Positions 11,288-20,449 of a DNA stretch of 64,000 nucleotides are shown here, one piece after another. Every line of letters begins with the position of its first letter. Position 1 is the stretch's first letter. The translations under genes were made by a program, and so were the position numbers. Below the pieces are notes generated by a model. The model was given only the letters and a program-made list of their open reading frames with translations, was not told where the DNA came from and searched no databases. Source of the DNA: JADLHS01 sp020848635 (GTDB lineage Bacteria > Verrucomicrobiota > Verrucomicrobiia > Limisphaerales > JADLHS01); contig JBAOIL010000039.1 in assembly GCA_037044975.1 (NCBI GenBank), positions 558,001 to 622,000 of the forward strand. The letters are read 5' to 3'.

Positions 11288-13225
11288 CTACCTGTTCAGG
11301 ATCCGCACATCCGCTTCCTGAACTTGGTTGGTTTCCGCCTGCACCAGATTACCTGCAAGAGTCGCGGAGGTTGCTCCGCGAAACGAAAGCCCCGTCTGGC
11401 TCGCAGCGATCGTGTTGCCCGTCAGACTGACGCCCCCCGTGTCGCGACACTCAATGGCGCAGCGGTCGCCCGATATGGAGTTGGCGCTCAGCGCGATTCC
11501 CTCGCTGCGGGTTACGGTGATTCCATTGGCGAAGCAGTTCACGATATTGCCGGTCACGGTTCCGGTTTTGACTCCCTGCAGCACGATACCGGTCCGGTTG
11601 TTCTTTTGCAGGCCGCGGAGCGTGTTGCCTGTGATACTGACATCTTCGCAATCCTGGGCCGCGAGGCCCCACCCAACCGTCTCGTCGAAAGTATTGCCGC
11701 TGATCGAGACCTGACGGCAGCGGTTCAGATACGCGTGGGTCAATCCGATGCGGGTGACAGATTCTTCCTGCATGCTCTGATTATCGGCGATGATCACCCG
11801 CTGGATGAAGGCCGCGTCGTCATCGCAACCGCGCGCGATATTCTTTTCCGCCAGTTCAGACCGGGCGGGATCATTCCTGTCGCCGCCAAGCGTGATGGGG
11901 GCGCGCCAGTTGCGAAAATAGTTTCTGGTGATCTTCACGTCCCGGATCGCGACATCACTCTGAGCCAGCGGATCCGATGACGCGACCGGCTCTCCTGGCC
12001 GGATGTAAATGCATTTGTCGGCCCCGGCGCAGGAAATGTCATTTTCCGAAAAAGTGATGCCCCGGCAGTTGCCTTCCGCATAAAAAAATGCCCCGCGTCC
12101 GGGCGCCCGCCCCGTGCAGGAATTGTTCGTGAACCGGATATCGCGCGAGTAATTTTTCCGGGGGCCACTGGCAACCAACGGAGGCAGGTTCAAATATATT
12201 CCGGAATACACCTTGTCCGGCAATTGGGCTTCCGGCGCCTCCATGGTGTCGTAAACGTTGATGTAATTATGGTCAATGATCATGTCGTAGGCCGGCGAGT
12301 TGCCCGCGGAGTTGGTTGCGGGCCGGCCGTCCATCCGGATGAATTGTGCTCCAATGAAAGTGCAATGAATCAACTCGACCTGCTCCATGAAATGGCCGGT
12401 GCTGCGGAAGAAGGTGGTCCAGGCCTTGGACTGGCCCCGGGCTTCGATGCAGTAGTGATTAATGTCGATGAATTTTGCCGGCCCGGCCATCACCGGTCCC
12501 TGGTCAATGTCTATCGCGGTGAACGTGTCCGTGATCCACAGGGTGTGCGCGTAAACGTTCAGCCAGGCGCCTTTCACCTCTAGACCGGTGCGGAAAGGCC
12601 GATAAAAGGACTTACGTTCGATTGTGTTGCCGGGGCTGTTGATGTTGACTTTACGAACCACAGGATCCGCCGACCAGCGCCCGGCTTCGCTGGCAGCCGC
12701 ATCCAGGAAGATCGCCGTCTTCAAGGGCTGCTGCTCCCATTCCGGGTGGAATGTCGTGTCATAATCTGACGCGCCGATGAACAGGTCGCGCACGGTACTG
12801 CCGGTGTGCCGAAGACGCACGGTGCTCGCCACCTCACGGTTCAGTTGCAAAATGCGCGTGGCATTCAGGTCGGCCCCGGCGATGGTTTGATGGGAATGAG
12901 TCGTCTCAATGGACGCCTGCCACTCTGGTGCCGCCCCATCGAAACAATACTGGCCCGGCGGGAAGTAGATCAGGCATTTCGGTCCGGTGTTGGTGGACGT
13001 CATGATGGCCTTCATGCGCAGGCTGTTCCGCCGGGCGATGGCCGGTTCAACCGCCGCGGTGGCAGTGATGGGCTCGCGGACGTACACGCCGTCCGCTTGC
13101 GTCACATTGATGAACGCGGGCGAGTTGGATTGCAGGACGGATGGGCTGATGCTCAGGTTATCGGCTGCCTCGGATCGTGTTACGGTCAGGCTTGTGAATA
13201 GAAGAAAGCAAAAAAGGGATTTCAT
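11288..13225 (-). CDS. secreted right-handed beta-helix protein (pectate-lyase-like fold)
   Basis: 645 residues from ATG 13225, which gives the signal peptide MKSLFCFLLFTSLTVTRSEA; a longer start at 13255 would only add a non-signal leader. The C-terminal half shows many parallel beta-helix turns with the N-x-(I/F) pattern: ITRNYFRNW, ISGNTFDETVGWG, ITGNTLRGLQ, VTGNIVNCF, LSANSISGD, LTGNTIAAS, LAGNLVQAE. Such proteins are usually polysaccharide lyases, hydrolases or epimerases acting on uronic-acid-containing glycans. The N-terminus (AIMTSTNTGPKCLIYFPPGQYCFDG) has the strand-plus-PPG.Y pattern typical of pectate-lyase-superfamily proteins. No catalytic residues were assigned. It fits the surrounding carbohydrate cluster. 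Confidence 0.8.
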   Translation of the reverse strand: MKSLFCFLLFTSLTVTRSEAADNLSISPSVLQSNSPAFINVTQADGVYVREPITATAAVEPAIARRNSLRMKAIMTSTNTGPKCLIYFPPGQYCFDGAAPEWQASIETTHSHQTIAGADLNATRILQLNREVASTVRLRHTGSTVRDLFIGASDYDTTFHPEWEQQPLKTAIFLDAAASEAGRWSADPVVRKVNINSPGNTIERKSFYRPFRTGLEVKGAWLNVYAHTLWITDTFTAIDIDQGPVMAGPAKFIDINHYCIEARGQSKAWTTFFRSTGHFMEQVELIHCTFIGAQFIRMDGRPATNSAGNSPAYDMIIDHNYINVYDTMEAPEAQLPDKVYSGIYLNLPPLVASGPRKNYSRDIRFTNNSCTGRAPGRGAFFYAEGNCRGITFSENDISCAGADKCIYIRPGEPVASSDPLAQSDVAIRDVKITRNYFRNWRAPITLGGDRNDPARSELAEKNIARGCDDDAAFIQRVIIADNQSMQEESVTRIGLTHAYLNRCRQVSISGNTFDETVGWGLAAQDCEDVSITGNTLRGLQKNNRTGIVLQGVKTGTVTGNIVNCFANGITVTRSEGIALSANSISGDRCAIECRDTGGVSLTGNTIAASQTGLSFRGATSATLAGNLVQAETNQVQEADVRILNR

Positions 13226-13525
13226 GCTGCGTCCCCAAAGGTGTGTGGTTTGCATTCGTCACGGCGGCGAAAACCACAACTTGCGAAATTCGGGCACTGC
13301 GGGTCAATGATCAAACCCTCGCCCAGTGGCGTGTTCCTGCTTTGCGGCCTAGACGCAGTTCTTCGTGTACCCCAAAAGTCGAGCAGCCTTGAGGGGGGAC
13401 GCGACATCCAATCGGGCCGGCAAATCACCCGGTGCGAATGGCCCGAACAAATGCAGCTTGTTGTGGTGGCCTCCCCGGCATACCCCAATGGCGGCGCCCC
13501 TAGAAAGTGGCTTCGGCAGTCGGCT
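13226..13525. other. intergenic region without recognisable gene
   Basis: About 300 bases between the beta-helix gene and the carboxypeptidase gene, both on the minus strand. I see no conserved reading frame, tRNA or convincing terminator here. It probably carries the promoter of the beta-helix gene. Confidence 0.4.
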
Positions 13526-14536
13526 CTACTTCTTCTTGGCGGCGACTGGCACGGCGGGCGGTTGGATAACCAGCGCCGCGTTTCCCGACCCGGCGGCCGG
13601 CCATGCGGCAAAACCCTTGGCCAGCAGTTCGGCCGCTTTGGCGTCGCGCACCTTCAAAGTGGCGCTGTCGAAAACAATCGCAATGACGCGCTGGCCATGC
13701 CGCGCCGCAGTGACCGCAATGGAAAACCCCGAGGCCGTGATGTAACCGGTCTTTAATCCATCGCAGCCCTCCACGTGTCCGAGCAGATGGTTGTGGGTGC
13801 GCATGATCACCGTCTTGCCGGCGACATTCGGGCGAAAGGGTCGTTCGCGGGTGGCGGTGTACCGCAAGGTTTCGGGGTGCTTGAGCAACTGGTGGCACAG
13901 GATCGCCAAGTCGCGCGCCGTGGTGACGTCATTTTCCTGTCCCTTGCCCGGCGGTAACCCATGAACCGAGTGGAACACGGTGCTGTTCATGCCCAGCTCC
14001 TTGGCCCGTTGGTTCATGAGTTCGACGAAGGCATCCGTGCTGCCCGCAACTTTTTCCGCCAGCGCCACCGCCACGTCGTTGGCCGACTGGATCATCAACG
14101 CGTACAACATCTCATCGACGGTGAAACTTTCCTTGTCCGCCAGCCACACCCGCGAGCCACCGGTATGCGAGGCTTTGGCACTCACAGGCACCTGGTCTTC
14201 CAGGGAAAGTTGCTTTTGTTCAATCTTTTCAAGGATGATCAGCAGGTCCATCAGTTTCAAAACACTGGCCGGATAACCCTTCGCGTCCGCCTGATCTTCG
14301 TAGAGGACCTTGCCGGTGGCGGCATCCAAAACAATGGCCCCCAGCCAGGGATCACGGGAAATGGGCTGGCGGCGCACGGACTTAGCCGGCGGCGCGGTGG
14401 CGGCGGGTTTGGCGGCGGGTTTGGCGGCGGGTTCGGCGGCGGGTTTGGGGGTGGTCGCGGCGGCAACGTTAGCGGTTGGTTGGTTCGCCAAGAGCAGCAC
14501 CAGCAGGCCAGGGATAAACCAATTCGTGGGCTTCAT
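13526..14536 (-). CDS. D-alanyl-D-alanine carboxypeptidase (S11, PBP5-like)
   Basis: 336 residues from ATG 14536 (MKPTNWFIPGLLVLLLANQPTANVAAA, signal peptide); a codon earlier is also ATG. A low-complexity Ala/Pro/Lys linker follows (residues ~28-52), then the peptidase domain with all three active-site motifs: SVLK (Ser about 91), SAN (in MIQSANDVAVAL) and KTG (in GLKTGYITASG). It trims the terminal D-Ala of peptidoglycan stem peptides in the periplasm. It is shorter than E. coli PBP5 (~400) and lacks the C-terminal beta domain and amphipathic anchor; it ends in a Lys-rich tail. It diverges from the PQQ dehydrogenase gene at 14805. Confidence 0.9.
   Translation of the reverse strand: MKPTNWFIPGLLVLLLANQPTANVAAATTPKPAAEPAAKPAAKPAATAPPAKSVRRQPISRDPWLGAIVLDAATGKVLYEDQADAKGYPASVLKLMDLLIILEKIEQKQLSLEDQVPVSAKASHTGGSRVWLADKESFTVDEMLYALMIQSANDVAVALAEKVAGSTDAFVELMNQRAKELGMNSTVFHSVHGLPPGKGQENDVTTARDLAILCHQLLKHPETLRYTATRERPFRPNVAGKTVIMRTHNHLLGHVEGCDGLKTGYITASGFSIAVTAARHGQRVIAIVFDSATLKVRDAKAAELLAKGFAAWPAAGSGNAALVIQPPAVPVAAKKK
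14394..14450. repeat. 12-base tandem repeat encoding the AAKP linker
   Basis: Four to five near-perfect copies of a 12-base unit (plus strand GGTTTGGCGGCG) code on the minus strand for the repeated Ala-Ala-Lys-Pro linker between the signal peptide and catalytic domain of the carboxypeptidase. Copy number is likely to vary between strains. Confidence 0.8.
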
Positions 14537-14792
14537 CATTTTCTTCAAAGCTAAAATCAAAACGGCCGCCAGCATCTGCGTGCCCACAGTAACGGTCAAG
14601 CCCGCAACGCGCTTTTCAATGTCCAAGCCCGATAATCCCCGACCGCGTTCAGGCTTCGCTTGAAAGGAACTTCCCGGCGCGCTTGAAAAAACGGGAACCT
14701 TTCCGTTGGTTATTCCTCCTACCCACATGCGATTAATCACGCAATGCCGGCGAACTGAACGAAGGCGACTGTCTATTGGTTGGAACAAACCC

Positions 14793-14797
14793 GGAGG
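14793..14797 (+). promoter_or_regulatory. strong ribosome binding site that fixes the start at 14805
   Basis: GGAGG lies 7 bases before ATG 14805, while the upstream in-frame ATGs at 14706 and 14727 have no comparable site. This supports the short signal-peptide start of the sugar dehydrogenase. Confidence 0.7.
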
Positions 14798-14804
14798 TGG
14801 AATC

Positions 14805-16412
14805 ATGAATTCCGCGTTTGGCACCCTCTCGGTCTCGCTCATGCTAATTGCCTGCCGCGTGGCCCAAGGGGGCCTCTACCTGCCGTCCATTACGAACGGC
14901 GACATCGCCATCCTCCTGCAACCCATTGCGACCGGTTTGGCCGCACCCGATTACGCCATCAGCCCACCAGGCGACCCCAACCGCCTCTTCGTAGTGGAGC
15001 AGAACGGGTTGCTACGCATCATCCAGAACGGAACATTGCTGCCCGGGTCGGCGCTTGATCTGCAGAACCGCGTACAACCGCCACTCAACCCTGCCAACGC
15101 CAATGACGAACGCGGTTTCCTCGGTCTGGCCTTCCATCCCGGCTTCAACACCCCGGCCAGCCCCGGTTTTCGTACGCTCTACACCTATAACAGTGAGATG
15201 ATCCCGGCTGGAACGACGCCCACTTACCCGGCGCCGAATGCGGCGCCGAACAATTACAAAAACGTCGTCAACGAATGGAAAATTTCCGCCACGGACGCCA
15301 ATGTTGTCGATCCGGTTTCCCGCCGGGAGGTGATCTCGTTCGGCAAGAATGCAAACAATCATAATGGCGGCACCATAACTTTCGGACCCGACGGCTATTT
15401 GTATCTTGGCTTGGGCGACGGCGGCAACGCCAACGATGTCGGAGCGAGCCATATCGAGCCGGGCGGCAACGCCCAGAACCTGAGCACTCCGCTTGGCAAA
15501 ATGTTGCGGTTCGACCCGCTGAACCCAGCCCTCACGGCTGCCAGCCCCGATCTGGTGAGCGCCAACGGCCAGTATCGCATCCCGGTAAGCAATCCGTTCC
15601 AAGGGGCCGGCCAGGTACCGGAAATCTACGCGTACGGATTGCGCAACCCCTATCGCTTTTCGTTTGACCGTGCCAGTGGCGACCTGATTCTGGCGGACGT
15701 TGGCCAGAACAACATCGAGGAGATTGATCGCATCGTGCTAGGCGGCAACTACGGTTGGGCAATTAAAGAAGGGGAGTTTCTTTTCGATCGAATGAACGGC
15801 ACCATTGGGTCGCCTCCGGGTAATCGCAGCCCAGGGAGTCCGGCGGGGCTCAACGATCCGATTGTCGGCAGCTTCGGGACCCTGGAGTACGATCACGGTG
15901 ATGGCATCTCCATCACCGGCGGATTCATCTATCGCGGAACCGCGATCCCGGCGCTGTATGGGAAGTACGTTTTCGGCGATCTCGCGATTCGGAACGCCCC
16001 TCCGCGTGTGGATGGCCGGCTCTTTTACGCCGACCTTCAGACCGGGCTGATCAAGACGATTCCCCTGCCCCAGTTCACAACGGGCATTTTGCCGAACGGC
16101 CTTACCGTGCACGGTTTTGGCGAAGACGCGCAGGGCGAACTCTACGCGCTGGTGACCAACACATCGGCCAACGGGACCGGCGGAATCGTTTACAAGTTCG
16201 TTGCGGTGGGCCTGGCTTTGCAACCGTCGGGCAACGTGTTGGACATTTCCTGGCCGGCCACCGGTGCCAGACTGGAAACACAGACCAACAGTCCGAGTAC
16301 GAGTCTTGGGACAAACTGGGTCACCGTGCCGGGTTCGGCGACGACCAATCGGGTCGTCGTGCCAATTGACCCGGCCAATGGCAGCGTGTTTTATCGGCTG
16401 GCCTTACCATGA
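14805..16412 (+). CDS. secreted PQQ-dependent sugar dehydrogenase (GSDH family)
   Basis: 535 residues from ATG 14805 with a signal peptide (MNSAFGTLSVSLMLIACRVAQG). The six-bladed propeller motifs of soluble glucose/sorbosone dehydrogenases are visible: PNRLFVVEQNGLLRII, ERGFLGLAFHPGF, NNHNGGTITFGPDGYLYLGLGDGG, GLRNPYRFSFD, DVGQNNIEEID, YGWAIKEG, YDHGDG with ITGGFIYRG, and GKYVFGD. It would oxidise aldose sugars in the periplasm using PQQ and calcium. The last ~70 residues form a separate module (LDISWPATGARLETQTNS ... GSVFYRLALP) of a type common at the C-termini of exported proteins in this group, perhaps for surface attachment. The enzymatic call is well supported; the module's role is inferred. 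Confidence 0.88.
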   Translation: MNSAFGTLSVSLMLIACRVAQGGLYLPSITNGDIAILLQPIATGLAAPDYAISPPGDPNRLFVVEQNGLLRIIQNGTLLPGSALDLQNRVQPPLNPANANDERGFLGLAFHPGFNTPASPGFRTLYTYNSEMIPAGTTPTYPAPNAAPNNYKNVVNEWKISATDANVVDPVSRREVISFGKNANNHNGGTITFGPDGYLYLGLGDGGNANDVGASHIEPGGNAQNLSTPLGKMLRFDPLNPALTAASPDLVSANGQYRIPVSNPFQGAGQVPEIYAYGLRNPYRFSFDRASGDLILADVGQNNIEEIDRIVLGGNYGWAIKEGEFLFDRMNGTIGSPPGNRSPGSPAGLNDPIVGSFGTLEYDHGDGISITGGFIYRGTAIPALYGKYVFGDLAIRNAPPRVDGRLFYADLQTGLIKTIPLPQFTTGILPNGLTVHGFGEDAQGELYALVTNTSANGTGGIVYKFVAVGLALQPSGNVLDISWPATGARLETQTNSPSTSLGTNWVTVPGSATTNRVVVPIDPANGSVFYRLALP

Positions 16413-16532
16413 CAAATGCCCCGATTCGCCGGGCAACACCACGGAAACGGCGGGCCAACGAGTAGGCTCAACCAATGGGCCGTGGTCTTTAGCCAAGTTA
16501 ACCAACCTAGTCACTCTTGGCTTGGCCAAATC

Positions 16533-17201
16533 ATGAACAACCACGACTTCTCAATTCACCTAGCGAAACTGGCCCTGGGACTGACGGCATTGGGGCTCGC
16601 CATTGCATCTCAGGCAAACTCCGCGACGGTCTGGACGGGGCCCATCATGACGTTTTCCGAAACGACCACTGACCCGACCCAACCCGCAAACCAAGACCGG
16701 TTAACGGAGAGTGTTTGGATTACGCGAGGCGGTTCGCAGGGAATCTTCAATGCCAAGACCGAATCGCTTTTCACCCATTTCCTCAGTCCAGCGGATACCG
16801 AATGGGCCAACGGCAATCTCGCCAACTACGCGGCGCTGGCTTACACGAATTGGAACTCTTGGGCTAAAGAGGTGAATCCGGGACCGCCCGGCACGGTTGG
16901 CGTGGAGGCCGTCTTGCATTTGAAAAGTGATGATATCTACGTGGGAATTACCTTTACATCCTGGGGCGGGAGCGGAGGGCTTTTCGCCTACCAGCGGACC
17001 ACGCCGAATGCCTCCGTTTCACCGATTCCGCTGAGCATTGACCAAATTGGGCAGTCAGTGGTGCTGACGTGGACGAACGCCACTTTCCACTTGCAATCGG
17101 CCACGAACATTGCCGGCAGTTTCGTGACCATCACGGATGCCACCAGCCCCTACACGAACGTGGTAAGTGGTGCCGGGACGTATTACCGGCTAATTCATTG
17201 A
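16533..17201 (+). CDS. small secreted protein with C-terminal LQSATN module
   Basis: 222 residues from ATG 16533 with a signal peptide (LALGLTALGLAIASQANSA). The body (ATVWTGPIMTFSE ... VEAVLHLKSDDIYVGITFTSWG) is a short beta-rich domain I cannot name. The C-terminus (VVLTWTNATFHLQSATNIAGSF ... YTNVVSGAGTYYRLIH) is a compact beta module seen at the ends of many exported proteins of this phylum. It follows the sugar dehydrogenase after 120 bases and may share its transcript. The function is unknown and it is probably extracellular. Confidence 0.75.
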   Translation: MNNHDFSIHLAKLALGLTALGLAIASQANSATVWTGPIMTFSETTTDPTQPANQDRLTESVWITRGGSQGIFNAKTESLFTHFLSPADTEWANGNLANYAALAYTNWNSWAKEVNPGPPGTVGVEAVLHLKSDDIYVGITFTSWGGSGGLFAYQRTTPNASVSPIPLSIDQIGQSVVLTWTNATFHLQSATNIAGSFVTITDATSPYTNVVSGAGTYYRLIH

Positions 17202-17346
17202 ACCACTGCGAAGCCAAGTTCGCTACGTTTGGATGTTGGATGCGTCCGTCCAAGCCACCCATAGCAATGGCAGCCCAAAGCTCGGCAGCAGCAGGCCCTC
17301 CCCGACGAGGTATAACGGGAAAAAGCTCGCGAGACCTCGAGGCCGC

Positions 17347-18378
17347 TTAGGCCCCCATGCCGTCCTCAAAGGACCCAGCCGCGATCGGGAAGCAGAGATG
17401 GTCGCGCACATATTGGATACCGTTGGCGCTCGTCGCATCGAGATCGCGGAAGGCGCTCTCTGCTTCGACGATCAGCGGCGCAGTCTTAGTGCCCATCACC
17501 TCGCAATAACGCTGTGGATAGCCCACGTTGATGAGCAGTTCGACGTAGCGCGTCATGTTCAAATCGCCCGACGGGATGTCCACGAATTGCATCGCGCGGT
17601 CCGGCCAGTTCGGAGCCATCAACCGCAACGGCAAGCCGGGGCGGATGACATAATTCTTCACATGGCACGCGTAAATGCGGGGGCCGACCTTGCGAAAGCG
17701 CGTTTCCCAGTCTTCGCCTTCCCAGCAATGCGACGGATCCGCATTCACGGCCAGGCATTTGTCACCGCCGCAAATCTGCACGAGCATGTTGAATTCATCG
17801 GCGCACATCGCCGCCGTGCCGGGATGAATTTCGTGCGCCAAGTAGAGGCCTAACTTGCGCGCGTGGGTACGAAGTTTGCCGGTTTTTTTCACAAATCGCT
17901 CCTGTCCCTCCTTGAGCAGGTCAAAATCTCCGCCTTTCCAGAAACCCCACGGATATCCGGTGGCCAGTTCCCAGCCAAAAGCCACACCCCAGAACATGGG
18001 CATGATCTTCACGCCCAGCTCGGCGCACAGGTCCATCAGACGCAGACAATAGTCCTCCGCCCAGCGCTCGATGTCAGCAGGCGATTTCTTGGCCACGTCG
18101 GCAGGTATGAACGGGCGAACAGTGGGACTGCCCGTCCATGCGGTGGTGTGAACCCAGAACGCCGTGTGGGAAGAGACGCCATCCAGGTTGAGCTTGGCCT
18201 TGGCGAAAGCGTCCTTGATTTCCTTCGCCGTCTTAAAGCCTTTGTCCGTCTGCAACATGTAGTTCGACGGCTGCGCACCGGCCGCGCCGGACTTGCGGGC
18301 GTAGTCGAGAAATTGCGCGAGGGACTTGGCGCCGTGTTGCGCGCCTTCGACACTGGGATGATAGCAAGGTTGGCTCAT
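17347..18378 (-). CDS. sugar phosphate isomerase/epimerase-like TIM barrel protein
   Basis: 343 residues from ATG 18378, with no signal peptide, so cytoplasmic. It belongs to the xylose-isomerase-like/AP-endonuclease-2 barrel superfamily. Metal ligands are recognisable in HEIHPG (Glu), VNADPSHCWEG (Asp and His) and YACHVKNY (His). Early strands include LNLDGVSSHTAFW, LGVKIMPMFWG and LGLYLAHE. Such proteins isomerise or epimerise free or phosphorylated sugars; the substrate here is unknown. Its position at the edge of the carbohydrate region suggests it handles a released monosaccharide. Confidence 0.82.
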   Translation of the reverse strand: MSQPCYHPSVEGAQHGAKSLAQFLDYARKSGAAGAQPSNYMLQTDKGFKTAKEIKDAFAKAKLNLDGVSSHTAFWVHTTAWTGSPTVRPFIPADVAKKSPADIERWAEDYCLRLMDLCAELGVKIMPMFWGVAFGWELATGYPWGFWKGGDFDLLKEGQERFVKKTGKLRTHARKLGLYLAHEIHPGTAAMCADEFNMLVQICGGDKCLAVNADPSHCWEGEDWETRFRKVGPRIYACHVKNYVIRPGLPLRLMAPNWPDRAMQFVDIPSGDLNMTRYVELLINVGYPQRYCEVMGTKTAPLIVEAESAFRDLDATSANGIQYVRDHLCFPIAAGSFEDGMGA

Positions 18379-18505
18379 AGATTAGAAAATTTCTTTGTTC
18401 CCGGTCAGAATAGTAGGGCCGCAGATTTTTACAACGGAAATTCTTCGATCCGCGCTGGCAAGGGCCGCGCCACATCCATACCCCGCCGTGAAACCGCGAT
18501 CCGGA

Positions 18506-19043
18506 TCAATAAACCACCAGCGAACGAATGGGAACGCCCGCCAGTTTCGCGCGCCCGTTGAGAAATTTGAGTTCAATGAGAAAGGCGGCTTCCAGAATGC
18601 GGGCCCCGAGCTTTTTTACCAACGCCGCTGCCGCCGCCGCCGTGCCGCCCGTGGCGAGCAGGTCGTCAATCAGCAGGACCCGGCTGCCGGGTTTGAGGGC
18701 GTCCACATGGATGGCCACCGTGGCGTGGCCGTATTCGAGCGCATACTCCTGTTCGTGGGTCTGGTAGGGCAGCTTGCCTTTTTTCCGGACGGGCACGAAG
18801 CCTGCCTGCAGCCGGACGGCGGCCGCCGCCGCAAAAATAAAGCCCCGGGCATCGATGCCCACCACGGCATCCACGCTCCCCGGCTTGAATTTTTCGGTGA
18901 GTAGATCAATCGCCCCGGCAAACAGCCGTGCGTCGGCCAGCAGCGGCGTGATGTCTTTGAACTGGATGCCCGGCTGGGGAAAATCTGGGATAGTTACGAA
19001 TGGCCCGTTCGATTTCGGCAACGGTGGGACGGGATGAATTCAT
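18506..19043 (-). CDS. apt: adenine phosphoribosyltransferase, one spurious base near the N-terminus
   Basis: Converts adenine and PRPP to AMP. The PRPP loop is clear (RVLLIDDLLATGGTAAAAA), as are PDFPQPGIQFKDITPLL and GIDARGFIFAAA. Read from ATG 19043 the N-terminus is MNSSRPTVAEIERAIRN, then the frame breaks near 18992. Removing one base (AACTATCCC to AACATCCC) gives the expected IRNIPDFPQPG and about 178 residues, normal for the family. Without that repair only a TTG start at 19021 gives an open frame. The gene lies 23 bases after the primary sigma factor gene on the same strand, so the two are probably co-transcribed. Confidence 0.9.
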
Positions 19044-19066
19044 GGGCATCAACTTCGAGGAAGGGG

Positions 19067-20249
19067 TCAGCGCCGGGTGGCTTCGAGTTTTTCGATCATT
19101 TTCCGCATTTTGCGGAGGGCGATGTTCTGGATCTGCCGGACGCGCTCGCGGGTGACATTGAACTTCTCGCCCACCTCTTCAAGCGTCCGCTCCGTGCCGC
19201 CATCGAGCCCAAACCGAAAACGCAGGATCGTGGCTTCCCGCGGGTCGAGCTTCGTCACCATTTCCGCGAGCATTCCGGTGACGGTTTTGTCCTCGAGCAT
19301 TTCGTAGGGCGTCTCGGCGTTGTCGTCCTGAACCACCTCGGAGTAACTGTTCGAGTCGTCGTCGCCAATCGGGGCATCGAGCGACGTCGGGCGGACGGAC
19401 GCCATGCGCATCTGGGCGATGCGGGAGGCTGTGGTCTGGAGGGCTTCGGCCAGTTCGTCATCCGTCGGTTCGCGGCCAAGCTCCTCCTGCAACTGCATTC
19501 CCGTGCGCCGCATTTTGGAAATTTTGTCCACCAGATGCACGGGCAGGCGGATGGTCTTGGACTGGTTGGCTAGCGCACGCTTGATGGCTTGTTTGATCCA
19601 CCAAGAGCCATAGGTGGAAAGCTTGCCGCCCTTGGCCGGATCGAACCGCTCCACCGCCTTCATTAAACCGATGTTGCCCTCGCTGATCAAATCCAGCAAC
19701 GGCAGGCCAATGCCTTCGTAATCGCGGGCGATCTTTACGACGAGGCGCAGGTTGGCCTTGATCATGTGTTCGCGCGCGCGCTTGTCACCCTTCTTGATGC
19801 GGGCGGCGAGCTCGAATTTCCTCCTGCGGCGTCAGCAGTTTCACCTGGCCGATCTCGCGAAGGTAGAGTTTGATGGCCGTGTCCCCGTCATAGCCGGCGC
19901 GTTCGCGCTCGGGCGGAGTTGCGGTACCGGTGGCATCCGCCTTCTTAAAAAATGCGGTATCCAGGTCACTCTTGCCTTTCTTTAGAAACGCCGTGTCGGG
20001 GCCGGCCTTGCCCCGACGCAAAATCTCCGTGTCCGAGGCGCCAGCCAGCTTCCGCAAGAAGTTGGTATCCAGACCGGCGTCTCCCTTCTTGAGGAAGACA
20101 GTGTCCGAATCCAGCTCCGGCTTCTGCGAAGCGGCGTCCTCCGCGCCGTGGTCGAGCGATGACGGCGAAGCCTTGGCTTTCCGGGCAGATATACGTTGGC
20201 CCCGGCCCGAGGTGGTTGCGGCGGCGCGTTTTTTGATTTTAGCCGACAT
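19067..20249 (-). CDS. rpoD: primary sigma-70 factor with repeat-bearing N-terminal extension; one frame break
   Basis: Promoter-recognition subunit of RNA polymerase. The N-terminal ~120 residues are basic and repetitive (five 12-residue units). Then come region 1.2 (AIKLYLREIGQVKLLTPQEEI), region 2 (NLRLVVKIARDYEGIGLPLLDLISEGNIGLMKAVERFD, YGSWWIKQAIKRAL), region 3 and region 4 (TERTLEEVGEKFNVTRERVRQIQNIALRK). The frame breaks near 19814 inside region 1.2; removing one base (ATTCGAG to ATTGAG) gives EEIELAARIKKGDKRAREHM joining the two halves perfectly. Because the gene should be essential, this is most likely a sequence error. Total about 394 residues, short compared with E. coli RpoD (no long 1.1/NCR). 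Confidence 0.92.
19926..20105 (-). repeat. five-copy 36-base repeat coding a 12-residue motif in sigma-70
   Basis: In the N-terminal extension of the sigma factor, Asp-Thr pairs fall at residues 49, 61, 73, 85 and 97, exactly twelve apart. The consensus is DT-x-(F/I)-(L/F)-(K/R)-(K/R)-G-x-(A/S)-x-(L/P). The units have diverged at DNA level, so this is an old, maintained protein repeat, not a recent slippage product. The spacing suggests an amphipathic, basic rod-like segment. Confidence 0.85.
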
Positions 20250-20449
20250 GAGCGAGGGAAGACGTTAAAGACTAGCCGCTGTGCGGCAAGCAAATTAACC
20301 ACCAATGAATGTCCGGAGTTCCAACGCACCCGAAGAATGCTCCAGCCGTAGCCCACAGAAAAGGTCGCTCCGACCGGCGCCCGGATGCGCTCCGGCGGGT
20401 TTGTTGGTTTCGAGATTGATAATCGCTGGAAGTCTGGTTGGCTGTGGCC

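Noticed and set aside
14257..14554. Gly-rich and Pro-rich peptides around 14.3-14.5 kb
   Set aside because: Shadow readings of the 12-base AAKP linker repeat of the carboxypeptidase.
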